Positions 30,992 to 43,502 of a stretch of DNA of 64,000 nt are shown one piece after another. Position 1 is the first letter of the stretch, and each line of letters opens with the position of its first letter. Source of the DNA: Iris pallida (Eukaryota; Streptophyta; Magnoliopsida; Asparagales; Iridaceae); contig JANAVB010004000.1 of the NCBI GenBank assembly GCA_029216955.1, positions 2,405,442 to 2,469,441 on the forward strand. The letters run 5' to 3'. The notes below the pieces were generated by a model, which made no database searches, was not told the origin of the DNA, and saw only the letters and a list, made by a program, of their open reading frames with translations. The position numbers were made by a program, and so were the translations under genes.

Positions 30992-31369
30992 ACTAGATTA
31001 GTTAGGCTTATCTTATCTTATAATGTCTTGAGACATGTTTTAGCTAGACTTTATTCTGTTCCGAGTTGTATATATTCTTTCATCCAGTATCTGAGACCAT
31101 GTACCTCTGGATATTTGCTGGGATTATCTTAGACTACTTTATCATCTATTTTTCCTTGAGTTCTATTTCATATCGTGCTATCTCTTTCTTAGTTGTGATT
31201 GAGTTCATTTACTACTATGTCACCCCCATTCGGGGAGTATAAACTGTTTAGAGATATATTGTTAGATGTATGTTGACCTAGGACAGCGTTCTACCGCCGA
31301 CACTGCGGTGTAGGCTGGACGTACCCACGTCTCGTGCCCTTACTCTAGGGTGCGGGTCGTGACAACATG

Positions 31370-32036
31370 GCCTAAAGCTGAGGCATTATCCCTACCGGAA
31401 ACTTCATCGTAGTGTCATACTACTGTAGCATGAGGTCACCGCCTCTTTGTAGTGCCATACTACCCAGCATGAAGCCTTAGACTCCCTTGCGGTGTTACGC
31501 CGCAATGACATGGCTTACAAGGCCGAGGCTTTACCCCTATCCGGGTACCTCATCGTGGTGTCGTGCCACTATAACATGAGGAACACCTCCCCTTTGTAGT
31601 ACTGATTATCCCTCTTTAATTTCATCACACAACATTAGGCTACCTGCCTATTTGCGGTGCTACGCTGCTGTGACTTGGCTCGCAAAGCCGAGACGGGAAC
31701 CTCATAGTGGAGTCACCCCACTACAGCATGGAGTTTCACTCCTTGTAGTGCTGCACTACCGTGCTTCCTGTAAAGTACACCAGGCATTCACTTTGCCTGA
31801 GAACTCATTAAGGCGTTTAAGACAACATTCCCACAGGAACCGTTTTCTACAGAAAAAACAGTAGACAACAGTAGTTGTAGGTCCGTAACCTCTCTATGCC
31901 CTATAGGACATGTACCCACCGTTCCTGATATTCTTCCGATTAATGCTCATCCCTTAAACCAAAAGCTAGATGCCTAGTAGATTTTTCTTTGAACTAATAG
32001 CATAAAACTTTATGGTAGGAATATAATTGCACAATA
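31370..32036 (-). other. Copia 3' untranslated region with hairpin array, right part
   Basis: Three diverged units of about 150 bp, each combining GCGGTG-TACGCCGC-type, CATGAGG and GTAGTG-type stems. Small perfect or near-perfect stems lie at 31409-31423, 31449-31463, 31489-31503, 31555-31569, 31654-31668, 31705-31723 and 31745-31759. The region separates the RNase H stop from the LTR. Open frames here are weak. Confidence 0.6.
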
Positions 32037-32072
32037 TCAGAATGCCTTCAAGCCCATTTTACTTGCTGTGTC
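32037..32072 (-). pseudogene. pol: Copia polyprotein C-terminal end
   Basis: Last codons of the copia reading frame on the minus strand (...ASKMGLKAF then TGA at 32037). The solo LTR at 32073-34880 separates it from the RNase H domain; removing the LTR and one GTGTC copy restores a continuous frame. Confidence 0.75.
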
Positions 32073-34880
32073 TGTCACGCCCCAGATCCAGAATACTAGA
32101 GAGCGAGGGCAGACATAGCCAACTACGTATATGAAATGGAATCCATCTCGCTATACGGTCACGGCTGTCTAGATACATGAGGGTTTACTACAAGCCAACG
32201 GTCTCCTATGGTCATGAACAAGCCTAGTGTCTCAATCACAAGCAAGTAAGTAAAGTCACAAGATGTATGATCATTAAATATACAATAATAAGGCGTCCTA
32301 AATATTACATATTCAGCTGATCATGAAGCTAGTCGTTACAAAATGTTAGGACTAGCAAAATTTCAGTCCTACATGATCAACCCTAGGATCTGTCAATCAT
32401 GTTACAGCCCGTAGGCAGACAGTAAGTAAATGCAATTGAGCTAAACAGGTGCTCGTCGGCTAAACGCCTCAAAAGAATATTTTTTTACAATACAGTGGAA
32501 GATCCAAAATAAACCCACTCGTTGCTCTGGTTACGTCTAGTCGCCACCATCGGATTGGAAGGTCGGCAGATCCTCTGGAGCTGCTCCGAAATTTTGCCAT
32601 ACAAAACCTGCTGGGTCAGACCCCTGGAAGAGCTAGTGCCACAAAGGAAGCTTCACTTATGAACTAAAACTAGCAATTATCATAGAAGATTATAATATGT
32701 AGTATAACTGAAGAAAATATAACATCACGAGGATATACGGTAAGATAACCATGGGACCATTCAGATAACCAGGTTACAATCCTTAAACCAAACAAGGACC
32801 AGGATTGTAACCCTTCGTCTGAACCGAACTTGGTTTCTCCTATTTATTAGCAAGATAAATATAAGGAATGCAACAATCTATACAGGATCAAGGCAAGACT
32901 AGACTGATAATTCCCCATTCAACAATCACGGCCAAGCAATAAGTACGGCTTGATACTTTAATTAACTAGCTAGGGTTATCACAGGCCTAGTTACTAGTAA
33001 GATGCAGTAAGATTATTCCACAGCCACAAGCCCTGCAGACCATCCAGGTTACCCAGGTCAAAAATTAGGGGTTGAATTCAGGTGGGTACATCGTCCAAGA
33101 AATGCATGTACCCTTAGGTAGCTTGAAGGGTGCAACACATGACAGTGTGCTGGAAATGTGCCCTACTCGACGGCAGGCTACAGATCCCAAGCGCGCCCAG
33201 GTAACGGGATTACCTGTAGCTGGGAGATCTCTTTATGACTAATGTATTAATCTAGTTATTAGTCTTAGTCAATTTCAGTAGGTACTCCTGACCATGGTAC
33301 TCAGGAGTCCCCTCCTGGACATGATGTAAGACAGGACTGGATTATTTGTACAAGCACAATCGCCCACGGTGTTCAGGTTATTTATACAGGTCATGTCATG
33401 TCAGGTAGCCGTCGCAACAGCTTATCAAGATATATCATGTCAGGTTATCATGTCAAGTGTACTAGTCAGGAGTGCGCCACGACGGGCCACTATCAGGTCA
33501 TGTTACTGGTCAAGAGTGCACCACTATGGGTTACTGTCGTGTTCAGGGTACATGTGCAGGACATCGTAGCGCAAGCATTCAATCAGGAGATCCAAGCTAT
33601 GCTGAGGTTACAAGACACAAGTTATCAGTAAAGATTAATAATAATAGAGAAATAATAATAATAATAATAAATATTAAATAGCAGGGCAAGGCACAGGAAG
33701 GAGCCCTACGGCTCAGGATTACTAGAACTCATGCGGCCAATAAGGAGAGAGCATACAACTTGGTAAGGACAGGGGCATGCGGCTAGATAGGCAAGGGCGC
33801 ATGCGGCTAGAAGGGCAAGGGCGCATGCTGCTAGAAGGACAAGGGTGCATGCTGTCGCAAGAAGTTGGGTCTCATGCGGCCAGTGGAAGAGTGGGCTTCA
33901 TGCGGCTGACGGGAAGCAAGTCTATACGGTCAAGGGAGGACAGCGGCATATGCGGCTAGAAGGGGTGGGCGCACATGCGGCTGGCCTGAGAGTAGTTCCA
34001 TGCGGCTAGCTCAAGACGGTTCATGCGGCTCAAGAGTTCGGGTTCAACATGAAGCAGGCGCGCGGCTCAAGCGCATGCGACTGGCTGGAAGGTAGTTTCA
34101 TGCAGCTAGCTGGGTTCGGCCCTTATGCGGTTAGGGAAACTCGAATTCATGCGGCTGACGGGATGGATGCCCATGCGGCTGCAGAAGCAAGAGGGGTGCA
34201 TGCGGCTAAAGGCGACTTGCCGCATGAATGTTCATGCGGCTAAGTACTGCCATGCGGCCAGAGAACTGTTCTTCTTCTCCAAAAATTCTGAGAAGAAGAA
34301 CACCATAATCCCAGGCTTCCAAGCTCCATGAAACCTTCATCCAGAGTCTAAATCCGAACTCCCATAGGTCAAAATATGGCAGAACGAAATTCTCTACAAC
34401 ATGGAACCACCAAAACTCAGAAATAACAAGATTAAGTAGATCAAAACCCAAGAAATCCAAAAATAATATAAACTTAGATCTACAAGAATCTGGCCATGGA
34501 AAGTAAAAATGCCAAGAACTAAAGTATGTTAAAATGCTGTAAGGAAGAGAATGAAGCAATAAAATTAGAGTTCCTCCATGAAGCAAGTTGCACTTGCCTA
34601 GACCTCTCTCTCCCTCTCTCTGGTAGGTAAAGGAGTTAATGGAGGAAAGAAGAAGAGTAATAAAAAGAGAGAAGGAAGTGGGGGTTAATAAATGGTAGTG
34701 GTGGTGGTAGGTAGGTGGTTCTCTCCTTGGTTCATGATAAACCAAAGAAAACCAAGCCTAGCCGAACCCAAACCAAGAATAAACCAAGCCATGAAGAAAA
34801 GCTAAGCAAGGGATCATGCAATTCAAGATAAAATACGTATACGTATTCTAAAATACGTAATACGAACCACAGGCATTACA
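32073..34880 (-). mobile_element. Tekay solo LTR, minus orientation (2808 bp)
   Basis: Starts TGTCACGCCCC and ends CAGGCATTACA, the inverted Tekay termini. GTGTC flanks both sides (32068-32072, 34881-34885). It is a different subfamily from the LTRs at 4337-22805: collinear but with a different minisatellite. It has the leader hairpin (34583-34597) and the short FGAAPEDLP frame (32537-32590), whose acceptor-like CAG is mutated to CAAA. Confidence 0.92.
33770..34265 (-). repeat. CATGCGGCT minisatellite
   Basis: About eighteen imperfect units built around CATGCGGCT with spacers of 12-25 bp. It occupies the LTR position where the tandem Tekay LTRs carry AGCGTATG units. Frames read through it are artefacts. 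Confidence 0.85.
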
Positions 34881-34885
34881 GTGTC

Positions 34886-35381
34886 ATCGACCAGCTGACG
34901 CTTGAGGCCCTTGGTGAACGGATCTATTAGGTTTTCCTGACTCCGAACATCAAGCACTACAATAACACATCTCTTGATGAGATCGTGTACTGTCATGTAC
35001 TTCAACCGCACAGTCCTCTTCTTTCCATTGAAGAGGTCATTTGATGCCACCGCCGCAGTCGCCTGGTTGTTGCAGTATATCGATATTGTCGGTATTTACG
35101 CCCCAACCACTGGAAGATCATACATGAGCTCCCGAAGATATTCTGCTTCCTCCGCTGCGGTATCAAGTACAAAGAACTTAGATTCCATGGATGACCGCAA
35201 GAGCATAGTCTGCTTCTTCGACTTCCATGATATAGCAGCTCCACTCATTATGAAAATGAATCCACCTGTGGACCTCTCGCTCTCTACCTCTGAGCACCAG
35301 CTAGCATCACTAAAGCCTTCCACTACCGACGGATCTTCGCTGTAGTGAAGTGCATATGTTTGAGTCTTCTTGAGATATCTC
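34886..35381 (-). pseudogene. pol: Copia RNase H domain
   Basis: Minus strand reads RYLKKTQTYALHYSEDPSVV, then EGFSDASWCSEVESERSTGG (first catalytic Asp), AAISWKSKKQTML, SSMESKFF (Glu), CNNQATAAVASND and ENLIDPFTKGL. The family's usual CDNQ/CDSQ Asp is Asn here. An in-frame TAA at 35096-35098 replaces an expected Lys. It continues at 32037-32072 and is truncated upstream by the Tekay insertion at 35382, so RT is not visible. Confidence 0.88.
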
Positions 35382-37847
35382 TGTTATGCCCCAGAAGCAG
35401 AATACTGGAGAGCGGGAGATAGACACAGCCAGCTACGTATATAGAAATGTAATCCACTTCGACATACGGTCACGGCTGTCTAGATGCATTAGGGTTTATT
35501 TACAAGCCATCAGTCTCTTATTGTCAAGAACAAGCCTAGTGTCTCAATCTCAAGCAAGCAAGTAAATGTAACAAGATGGTAGATCATCAGACATACAAGG
35601 TAAGGCATCCCAAATATTACATATTCAGATGATCATGAAGCTAGTCATACAAAATACGAAGACTAACAAGAGTTTAAGTCATACATAATCAACCCTAGGA
35701 TTTGTCAATCATGTTACAGCCCTTAGGCAGACAGGAATGTAAATTCAACACGAGCTAACACTTGCTCTGCGGCTAAATGCCTCAAAAGAATAATTTACAA
35801 TAGAGTGGAAGAGCAAAATAAAATTCACTCGTTGTCAGGGTTGAATCTAGTGTTCATCATCTGGCTGGAAGGCTGGGAGATCCGCAGGGGCTACTCTGAA
35901 ATCTGGCCATACAAAACCAGCTGGGTCAGACCCCAGAAAGAGCAAGTGCCACAAGGGAGGCTTCACTTAAGAACTAAAACCAGCATATTAGTACATGATA
36001 CATAAAGGATAACAAAAAATATGAGTTAGAGAAAATAGGGTGATAAACGATAAGATAACTAAAGGATTATTTCACTAACCAAGTTACAACCCGTAAACCA
36101 AACAAGGACCGGGGTTGTAACCCTTCACCTGAACAAAACTTAGTCTCTAACCAAGTATCGAATAAGTAAAGCATAACAGTAACGGGATGAAGAAACCATG
36201 TACTGGCCTTGTCTAGGCAAGACTAGACTAGATTCCATCCATAATCACGGCCAAGCAATGAGTACGGCTTGATACTTTAACTAACTAGGGTTATCACAAG
36301 CCTAGTTACTAACAAGATGCATTGAGATGTTCCAACAGCCACAAGCCCTGCAGACTTAATCCATGTTATCCATTTGCATGTTAAATGAGTTGGATTAGGT
36401 GACTTGGGGGTGAAACATATGACAGTGTGCTGAAAATGTGCCCTACTCGACGGCAGGCTACAAGTCCAATTAAAGCGCCCAGATAACGAGACTGCCTGTA
36501 GCTGGAAAATCTCTTCATAGACTACTTGATCAATCTAGTCAGTATCCTAGTCAAATTCAGTATGAATCCCTGATCGTGGTAACCAGGAATCCATATTATA
36601 AACATGATACAAGACGAGACATGTAGCTTATATAAGCACAAACACCCACGGTATCAAGATAAGAGTTACTTATCAAGTCAAGAGTGTGTCACAACGGACC
36701 ACTATTAAGAATTATCATGTCAAGTTACTTGTTAAGAGTGCACCACGACGGGTCACTATCAAGAATTATCGTGTCAAGTTACTTCTTAAGAGTACGCCAC
36801 AATGGGCCACTATTATGTCATGTTACTTTTTACTTGTTACTTGTTAAGAGTGCACCTTAACAGGCTACTATCGTATTCTATTCTTACATTATCATGAATG
36901 AGAGAAACTTGCATAAAATAGCTAGTAACATATTCTTGAAGCCAAGGAAAAGCTCTACAACTTTCATATTGGGAGTTGGGAGAAATTTTGGCCATAATTC
37001 AGCCAAATAGGGCATAAAACAACCAAAAATAGCCAAAATAGGCACTATGCGGCCAGGCACTGTACATCTATGTAGACTGGCACTATACAGCCATGCAGAA
37101 TGGTACTATACGATACTAGGAAGCCATGCAGACTGGCACTATGTGGTACTATACAGCCATACGGACTGGCACTATGTGGTACTATGCAGTCATGCGGCCA
37201 GCACTATTCATCGTCCCTGCCAGAACCGGGATAGATGAACATAGAAGATGTCCAAAACTTGCTTTGGCCATAACTTCCTCAAAATAAGTCAAAATCTAAC
37301 TTTTTAAAGGTCAAAATTATGTAGAATCAAATTCTCTACCACATAGAACAATCAAAACTTGAAAATAATGAAGTTTGGTAGATCAAAACCCAAGAAAACC
37401 GAAAATATTACAAACTTAGATTTACAAAAAACCATCCGTCCAAACCGAAAACTCCAAGTTCTAAAGATGCTTAGAATCATGTAGAGAAGAAGATAAAATA
37501 ATAAAATGAAAGATCCATCATGAAGCAAGTTCACTTGCCTAAGGTTTTCTTGGTAGGTGGAGAGAGTTATGAGGAAGAAGAAGAAGTAATGAAGAGTAAA
37601 GGAAGAGAGAGAAAGTAGTTGGGGGTTTATAAAGAGGGAATGGTTCAACATGTGGAACCAACCATCAAAATAAACCAAACCAAGCCATCCAAAGCAAGTC
37701 AAGTTGGACCAAACCGATCCAAGGTCAACCCTAGTCAAGATACATTAAGGCAAGCCATAAAGAAATACGAAAATACAGTAAATAAAATACAGGTCGAAAT
37801 CCGTATACGTACACTGAAAATACATATAACGAAAAACGGGAGTGACA
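35382..37847 (-). mobile_element. 3' LTR of a truncated Tekay element, minus orientation
   Basis: From TGTTATGCCCC (decayed TGTCACGCCCC) to CGGGAGTGACA. The right side is followed by the inverted polypurine region (AACTCGACCCACCTTAAAAG). It inserted in the copia RNase H frame after ATCTC. A four-unit array (about 36670-36870, ...AAGAGTGCACCACGACGG...) and a CTGGCACTATG array (37045-37205) lie inside. The short frame FRVAPADLPAFQPDDEH is at 35847-35900. Confidence 0.88.
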
Positions 37848-38014
37848 ACTCGACCCACCTTAAAAGAATTATGTCTTCGGAATTTAATCAAGAGGTTAGA
37901 GATGTTGGGGCAAGCTATACTAAAGCACAAGCCATCTAGGACTAGCAACAAATCAAGCAATCATTTATGCAAGCAAGGAATTTAAAAGCACAAGGCATAA
38001 GAAGACATTATACC

Positions 38015-39076
38015 TTATGAGTCAAACATGTATGGATATCGCGAACGGATATTATCCTCACGATCCCACGTTGACTCACCCAAGGAGTGGTGACCCCAAG
38101 CAACACGGACTAAACTAATAGTCTTGTTCTCGATTATCTTCTCTTTTCGGTCCAATATGGATACGTGCCTTTCCTCAAACGAAAAGTTGGTGCCAATAAC
38201 CAATTCTGAATGATCAAGAATATGGCTCGGATCCGGGATATACCGTCGCAATTTTGATACATGGAATACATCATGTACCTCACATAACGATGGTAGAAGA
38301 GTGAGACGATATGACACATCGCCTATTCGCTCGAAAATGTCAAACGGCCCTATATACCTAGGACTAAGCTTTCCCCGTACGCCGAATCGAATGACGCCAT
38401 GGGTAGGCGAGATCCTAAGGAATACGTGGTCGTCGATAGAAAACTCAAGAGGATGCTGATGAGAATCGGCCCAATGCTGCTGGCGATCTTGCACAACTCG
38501 AAGAAGATCTCTGATTTGTCTGACCACCTCGATAGTCTGCATAACCATCTCAGGACCATGCATCTATCGCTCGTCGACATCATCCCATGCTAACGGGGAT
38601 CTGCACTTTTTGCCGTACAAGGCCTCAAAGGGTGCCATCTGGATACTGGCCTGGAAACTATTGTTATATGAGAACTCTACTAGATGCAAGTGATCTTCCC
38701 ATGAATCACCAAAGTCAAGCGTACAAGACTGCAACATATCTTCAAGAGTCTGGATCATGCGCTCTGACTGACCATCTATCTGTGGATGATAAGCTGAACT
38801 GAACTTGAGACGAGTCCCCAAACAGTCTTAAAGACTCCGCCAAAAGTGCGATATGAATCTTGAATCTCTGTCTGATATGATATTAATTAGTACTCCATGC
38901 AATCTAACAATCTGCCTGAGGTACATCTCTGCCAGCTGATCCGTCGACTGATCAATTCTGAAAGGGGGAAAATAAGCTACATTCGTGAGACGATCAACGA
39001 TAACCCATATAGCATCCCGGCCAGCCGAGGATTTAGGTAACCCAGTTACAAAGTCTATGGTTTTATCTATTATCAA
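38015..39076 (-). pseudogene. pol: Tekay integrase and chromodomain tail, truncated element
   Basis: Minus strand, one frame: [25 protein letters not shown] core start, SDRDSRFISHFW, AYHPQIDGQSERMIQ, YIGPFDIFERIGDVSYRL and the end ESTWDREDNIRSRYPYMFDS. Two stops interrupt it, at 38825-38827 (TAA for Gln) and 38564-38566 (TAG for Gln). Homology stops near 39060, so RNase H, RT and Gag are missing. More diverged than the tandem Tekay copies. Confidence 0.9.
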
Positions 39077-39143
39077 TAAAAAGAAAGTTCCTTATGTCTC
39101 AAATGTGTTATTAAATGTGTATTTCGGATAATCTTATGACTAT

Positions 39144-42100
39144 TGTGACGACCCACACCCGCTTTTCGGATACGAGACGTGTCAAAGTCCAGCCTACGCC
39201 GCAGTGTCGGTGGTAGAACGCTGTCTAGTATATACAAGTCACAGAAACTATGTCCAACAAGGTAATCTAGATCTCATCCACAGAAGGTAAAGCCACATCT
39301 AATTCCAATAAATATAACTGAAATAAAGGACCGAATAATATAAACTGAATTTAAAGTAGTTTAAGTCACGTCCGGTGGACACAAATCCACTACCAGTAGA
39401 CGGAATAAAATAAGACAGGAACGATACAACTAAAACCAACTATGCTAATCATCAGCGCAACAGTACCGTGATCTGAATGCTGGCTCAACACTGCTCGTCT
39501 CCACCTGGCTCAAGTGAGACTAACCTGAAGAGATTATCAGGTCCTCAGAGGACTAGCAAGATACATAATATACAAGCCTTTCTAACAGTTTATCATGCAT
39601 CAAAGAAATCCAGAATATAAATAGGAAAAACTAAACAATCACGAGACATGAATGTATGAACGACTACGCATAAATGAACTGCAGGAAAACAAGTAAACAA
39701 GAGATCAATGGAATACCAAACCCTCGCCCCGAATGTGGACTCGCAGTTCAGTTTCAAGACAAGTCACCCTCGCCCCGTATGTGCCCTTGCAGGTGCAAAC
39801 GATCAACCTTCGCCCCGTGTGTGGACTCGCAGGTTGTAAACAATCAAAATAAAGAAATAGCAGTTCAATTTATAACGTGCTCGTCCTACGATACAACTCA
39901 AACCAGTACAAATGAAAAGCATGTCCAATAAAGCTACAAGGCTTACTGTGAGCAATAATGAAGCACATGTCAGCAATCAACTGAATAATGAAAGCAGATA
40001 AGCATGTAAATAAAGTTGTAACGAAAGGCAAGGTATACTTGCCTGTGGTCCTGAGCTGTTGGCATGGGCCAAATGTTGAGTCAGAAGTCCAATGAACCTG
40101 TTTTTAGAGTTTACAGTGTCAATATAGTAATAAAAGAAATTAGCAATCTATCTATCCTTAGACTTCTAGCCCCTTTCTATTCTCTAATATCAACATGGTC
40201 CTCTTATCTATATTTAACTTGGTAACATACTACCCCAAAGCCACCTAAATGCAGAAATTACTCATAGGTCATAGCCTTTCCTGGAATCCTATGGATCACA
40301 TAATGGTACCCATGACACCCAGGCTTCATCTATAATTGTATATAAACTCTATAACCAGTTGTCTACTATTATTGCTACTGCCTTTTGCTATCGATCGCAT
40401 AACCCACACAAATTTTGACTCTCCCATATCCTAACATATACTCCCCTGCATAACAGGTTCTACCATTGGTTACTACCACAGTATAGGCTACAGGGATTTG
40501 TATGTTAAATCTTCATAAAGACTTCCCACATGCCTGATACCATCTAAGTCCCCTGCATACCATTGGTTACTCCCCTGCATACAGACCACCACAGTATAGG
40601 ATGCCAACAGATATTACTGCTATGGCTTTTCCACTTGCCAATGAAACTTCCAGGGTTCTTAATGCCATTTCTAAACTTGCCAACTTAACTGCTTGTACCA
40701 TACTACAAAGGAAAGTATATAACTAGTTACCAATCTGGGAATATTACAGTTATCCTCTGATCAGCTTAAACACACAGAGGACATATATTAGAAACTCAGG
40801 AAATCCGAGGAAGTATTCACAGACTGAAGTAAATTCTGGATTTACTTGTATATATATATAGCTCAATGCCACTATTCAGGGCTAGGGTCCTTTATATTAC
40901 AAGTTTTCTTGATGCCTTTCCTTTGAACTCGACACTATCCCTATCTACAGGACAAAGGCCTCCTCCCCCCCAATTGGCAGTACTTGGTTCACTATTTCCC
41001 TTACTCTTTGATGCATGTTCCAGTCTTTTGAAAACTGAAACATTGTCTCTAAATACCCTCTTCCTGGTACTAATGTTAGGACATCCAGAACACTTTATGA
41101 AAACAACCAACACGAGAACTCAGCCCTTATACATCCCCAATTACTGATACCCAAAACCGGGGCAAGTCTTTCCTAGTATACTAAGTATCCAGGTGACTTG
41201 ATGTTCAGTCCAGTAAGTATATCATATGTGGACTGGTTGGATAACCAAATATTGTATTAGTACCCTTCTAATACAGTACCCTTCTAATGCAGTTCTAACT
41301 GAACTCAAAACACAACCATCAATATCTTAGATTCTGTTACTTGAATCCTCTTCTACTACTTCACCCGCACAGGAAAACAAATATACCATTTGTCTATCCC
41401 CTATACTTAGTACAAGGACCATGATTCTCCTCTAAATTGGTACTGCTGCTACTCTATTCATGTTGTAAACGCACTGTTTGCATGATAAAGTTCCTGCCAT
41501 GTCCTGATTACTCATAGATACTCTAATTTTACTGCTATGCATAAGAGAGCTCCAAATGAATCTACTTTTTCCCTGTTTAACATTTTAAATGATGCCCACT
41601 GTGACTAAACGAAAGGGTTTTCCTATTTGAAATGTAAAACATTTAACCTGAAGTCTCAGTATGAGGATATAACCATTAATGCTATAGGCATATGTACTGC
41701 TGGGCATATCTATACACCTAAGGAGTGTGTCATCCTGCATCTGGTCGAAAAGTACATCAATAATGTGTGTTAAGTAGTCAGCTTCAGGATCTCAAGTAAC
41801 CAGTTATTTCTTTAGTCTTTGAATTGGAAATAATGTGTCAAGGTGCCAGTGTTAATGATATCATACAGGTACTCTCAACCTAGACATTCCATCTTGACTT
41901 CTGTACCACCTACCTATACATATGGATACCCAGTCCCTGATCCAGACTGCCGCCTAGGTACCTGTATCTAATTCTGCATCCATGTCCCGAACACACAAAT
42001 TCTGTACCTACCCTTTCATGAATCTGTGGGGTTTGGTAAACCAAAACAAAGGTGAACCCGGTTATGGTGCTGACTGATACAATATCATGACAAGGACTGT

Positions 42101-43357
42101 CCTCATAGGCAATATAGGACCAGGGCTAAACCAATATCCACTACTAACCCGAGCCCTTCCTCTTCCTACGACTGATGTGTCCAGACTTAGAACTCTACCA
42201 CTTAACCAACCTTCCTTTCCCACATGCCCCTGCTTCCCGTGCTCCCTGTCCAGTTGTACACATCATCCCCTTGGATGTATTGATGGGTTGTTCTGTGCAA
42301 GAGTTAACTCAAATGTATTTTGTGATATACTCCAACAGCAATGGTAACAACAGATATAATGTTGTGTTAGTCTAAGACGCCCGATAATAAGAAGTTAGCC
42401 AATTGGTAATGTTAATATCAACTTGATACCAGGAGGTAATTCTAGTCGAGGAATCGTATTGAAGATTTGCTACCAAAATCCAGCGTATGCAAGGAAATCT
42501 CGTATGTCAGCATCTAAGGATACAGAGGAAAACTCAGATAGTGGTAAATAACATTTGGTTAAGTTCTTCCCCTCCCATATACTTGACTGAAATGAATTTG
42601 ACATCAAGTATCCAATCGGATACCAATTACTGATACAACCTATACAAATGTGCAACCAAGCATCGGATCCGATACCAAAGTTCATGGTCCTAAGGATTCG
42701 AATATAGAGAATTTTGATACCACCTCTGCCCTTAGACATACGGTTCAATTTGTGCCTGTGCAAGCCAAGCCCACACCAATCTGATATAGGTATCCGTGGG
42801 TTCGACAGAAGCTCTATAACAATATTAATCCTTTATGTGCTTGATACATTGCTTTCTTAAGCATTAACCCAATCATCTACTAGTCTATGACCAAGATTAT
42901 CTATAGCTAGGAGATTAACATTCAGGAGATCGTGGATTTACCTGTGAGGAGACTCGACCTGATGATCACCTACTCGAGCACAAGAGTGCAGGAATTTTAG
43001 GGTTTGGAGGTGAAGGAAAGGTCGGCTGACCCTTCTGCATATTTATAGATAGTAGGGAATCGAAAGTGAATGGATAGATTCGTAGGGATGAGTAGATAAG
43101 AGCCGATTCCTGATTTGAAATTGTTTGGTTTGATCCTGTCGAACCACTCTGCATTCGAGCAGAGAAAAGGAATTGGCTGGGCTTTTAAATTTAAATAGGG
43201 TTTTTACACAAAAACCCTTAAATGAAGTTTCTATTTGCACAACCCAATATCCACCTTTCATTATTTAATTATATTATCATTGCCAAAAAGGGAATATTAG
43301 AGGAGAGATTAAATTAAATTAAAAAAATAAGTAGGAAAATTGGGCTAAGGGCTCACA
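39144..43357 (-). mobile_element. 4.2-kb LTR A (3' LTR) of a gag-only gypsy element
   Basis: Starts TGTGACGACCC and ends GGGCTCACA, next to the inverted polypurine region (ACCTACCCACCTTAAAATA). Its first roughly 2.4 kb repeats at 45005-47393. Contains three units of CTCGCCCCGTGTGTGGACTCGCAGG type (39720-39840). No convincing coding region inside. Confidence 0.85.
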
Positions 43358-43502
43358 AACCTACCCACCTTAAAATAATTTCGTCCTCGAAATTCAATAA
43401 TGCTATGCTCTACTAGAATGAATAGTTCTGAACTATTGTTATTCAAAATTCACAAACCATTGTCTACTATAGACTCACCAATAATACTACTACTATAATC
43501 TA

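Larger units (their letters stand above)
27364..31364 (+). mobile_element. 4.0-kb solo LTR (Ty3/gypsy), plus orientation
   Basis: Starts TATCACTACC (TGTCAC-type start with G to A) and ends GCGGGTCGTGACA. ACATG stands on both sides (27359-27363 and 31365-31369), and the flanks join to a continuous copia sequence (GACATG then GCCTAAAG). No internal domain is present, so it is a solo LTR left by LTR-LTR recombination. It is related to the minus-strand solo LTR at 50238-53831. TATA box at 27781; (TA)n at 29729-29818. Confidence 0.88.

Noticed and set aside
39139..39143. ACTAT before LTR A, same as the target duplication of the 54412-58874 element
   Set aside because: The partner end of the LTR A element is deleted, so it cannot be tested; coincidence of five bases is likely.
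39480..39545. Acidic exon equivalent in LTR A
   Set aside because: After the acceptor-like CTTCAG the frame in the expected phase hits a stop at once (GT TAG), so the peptide is not conserved there.
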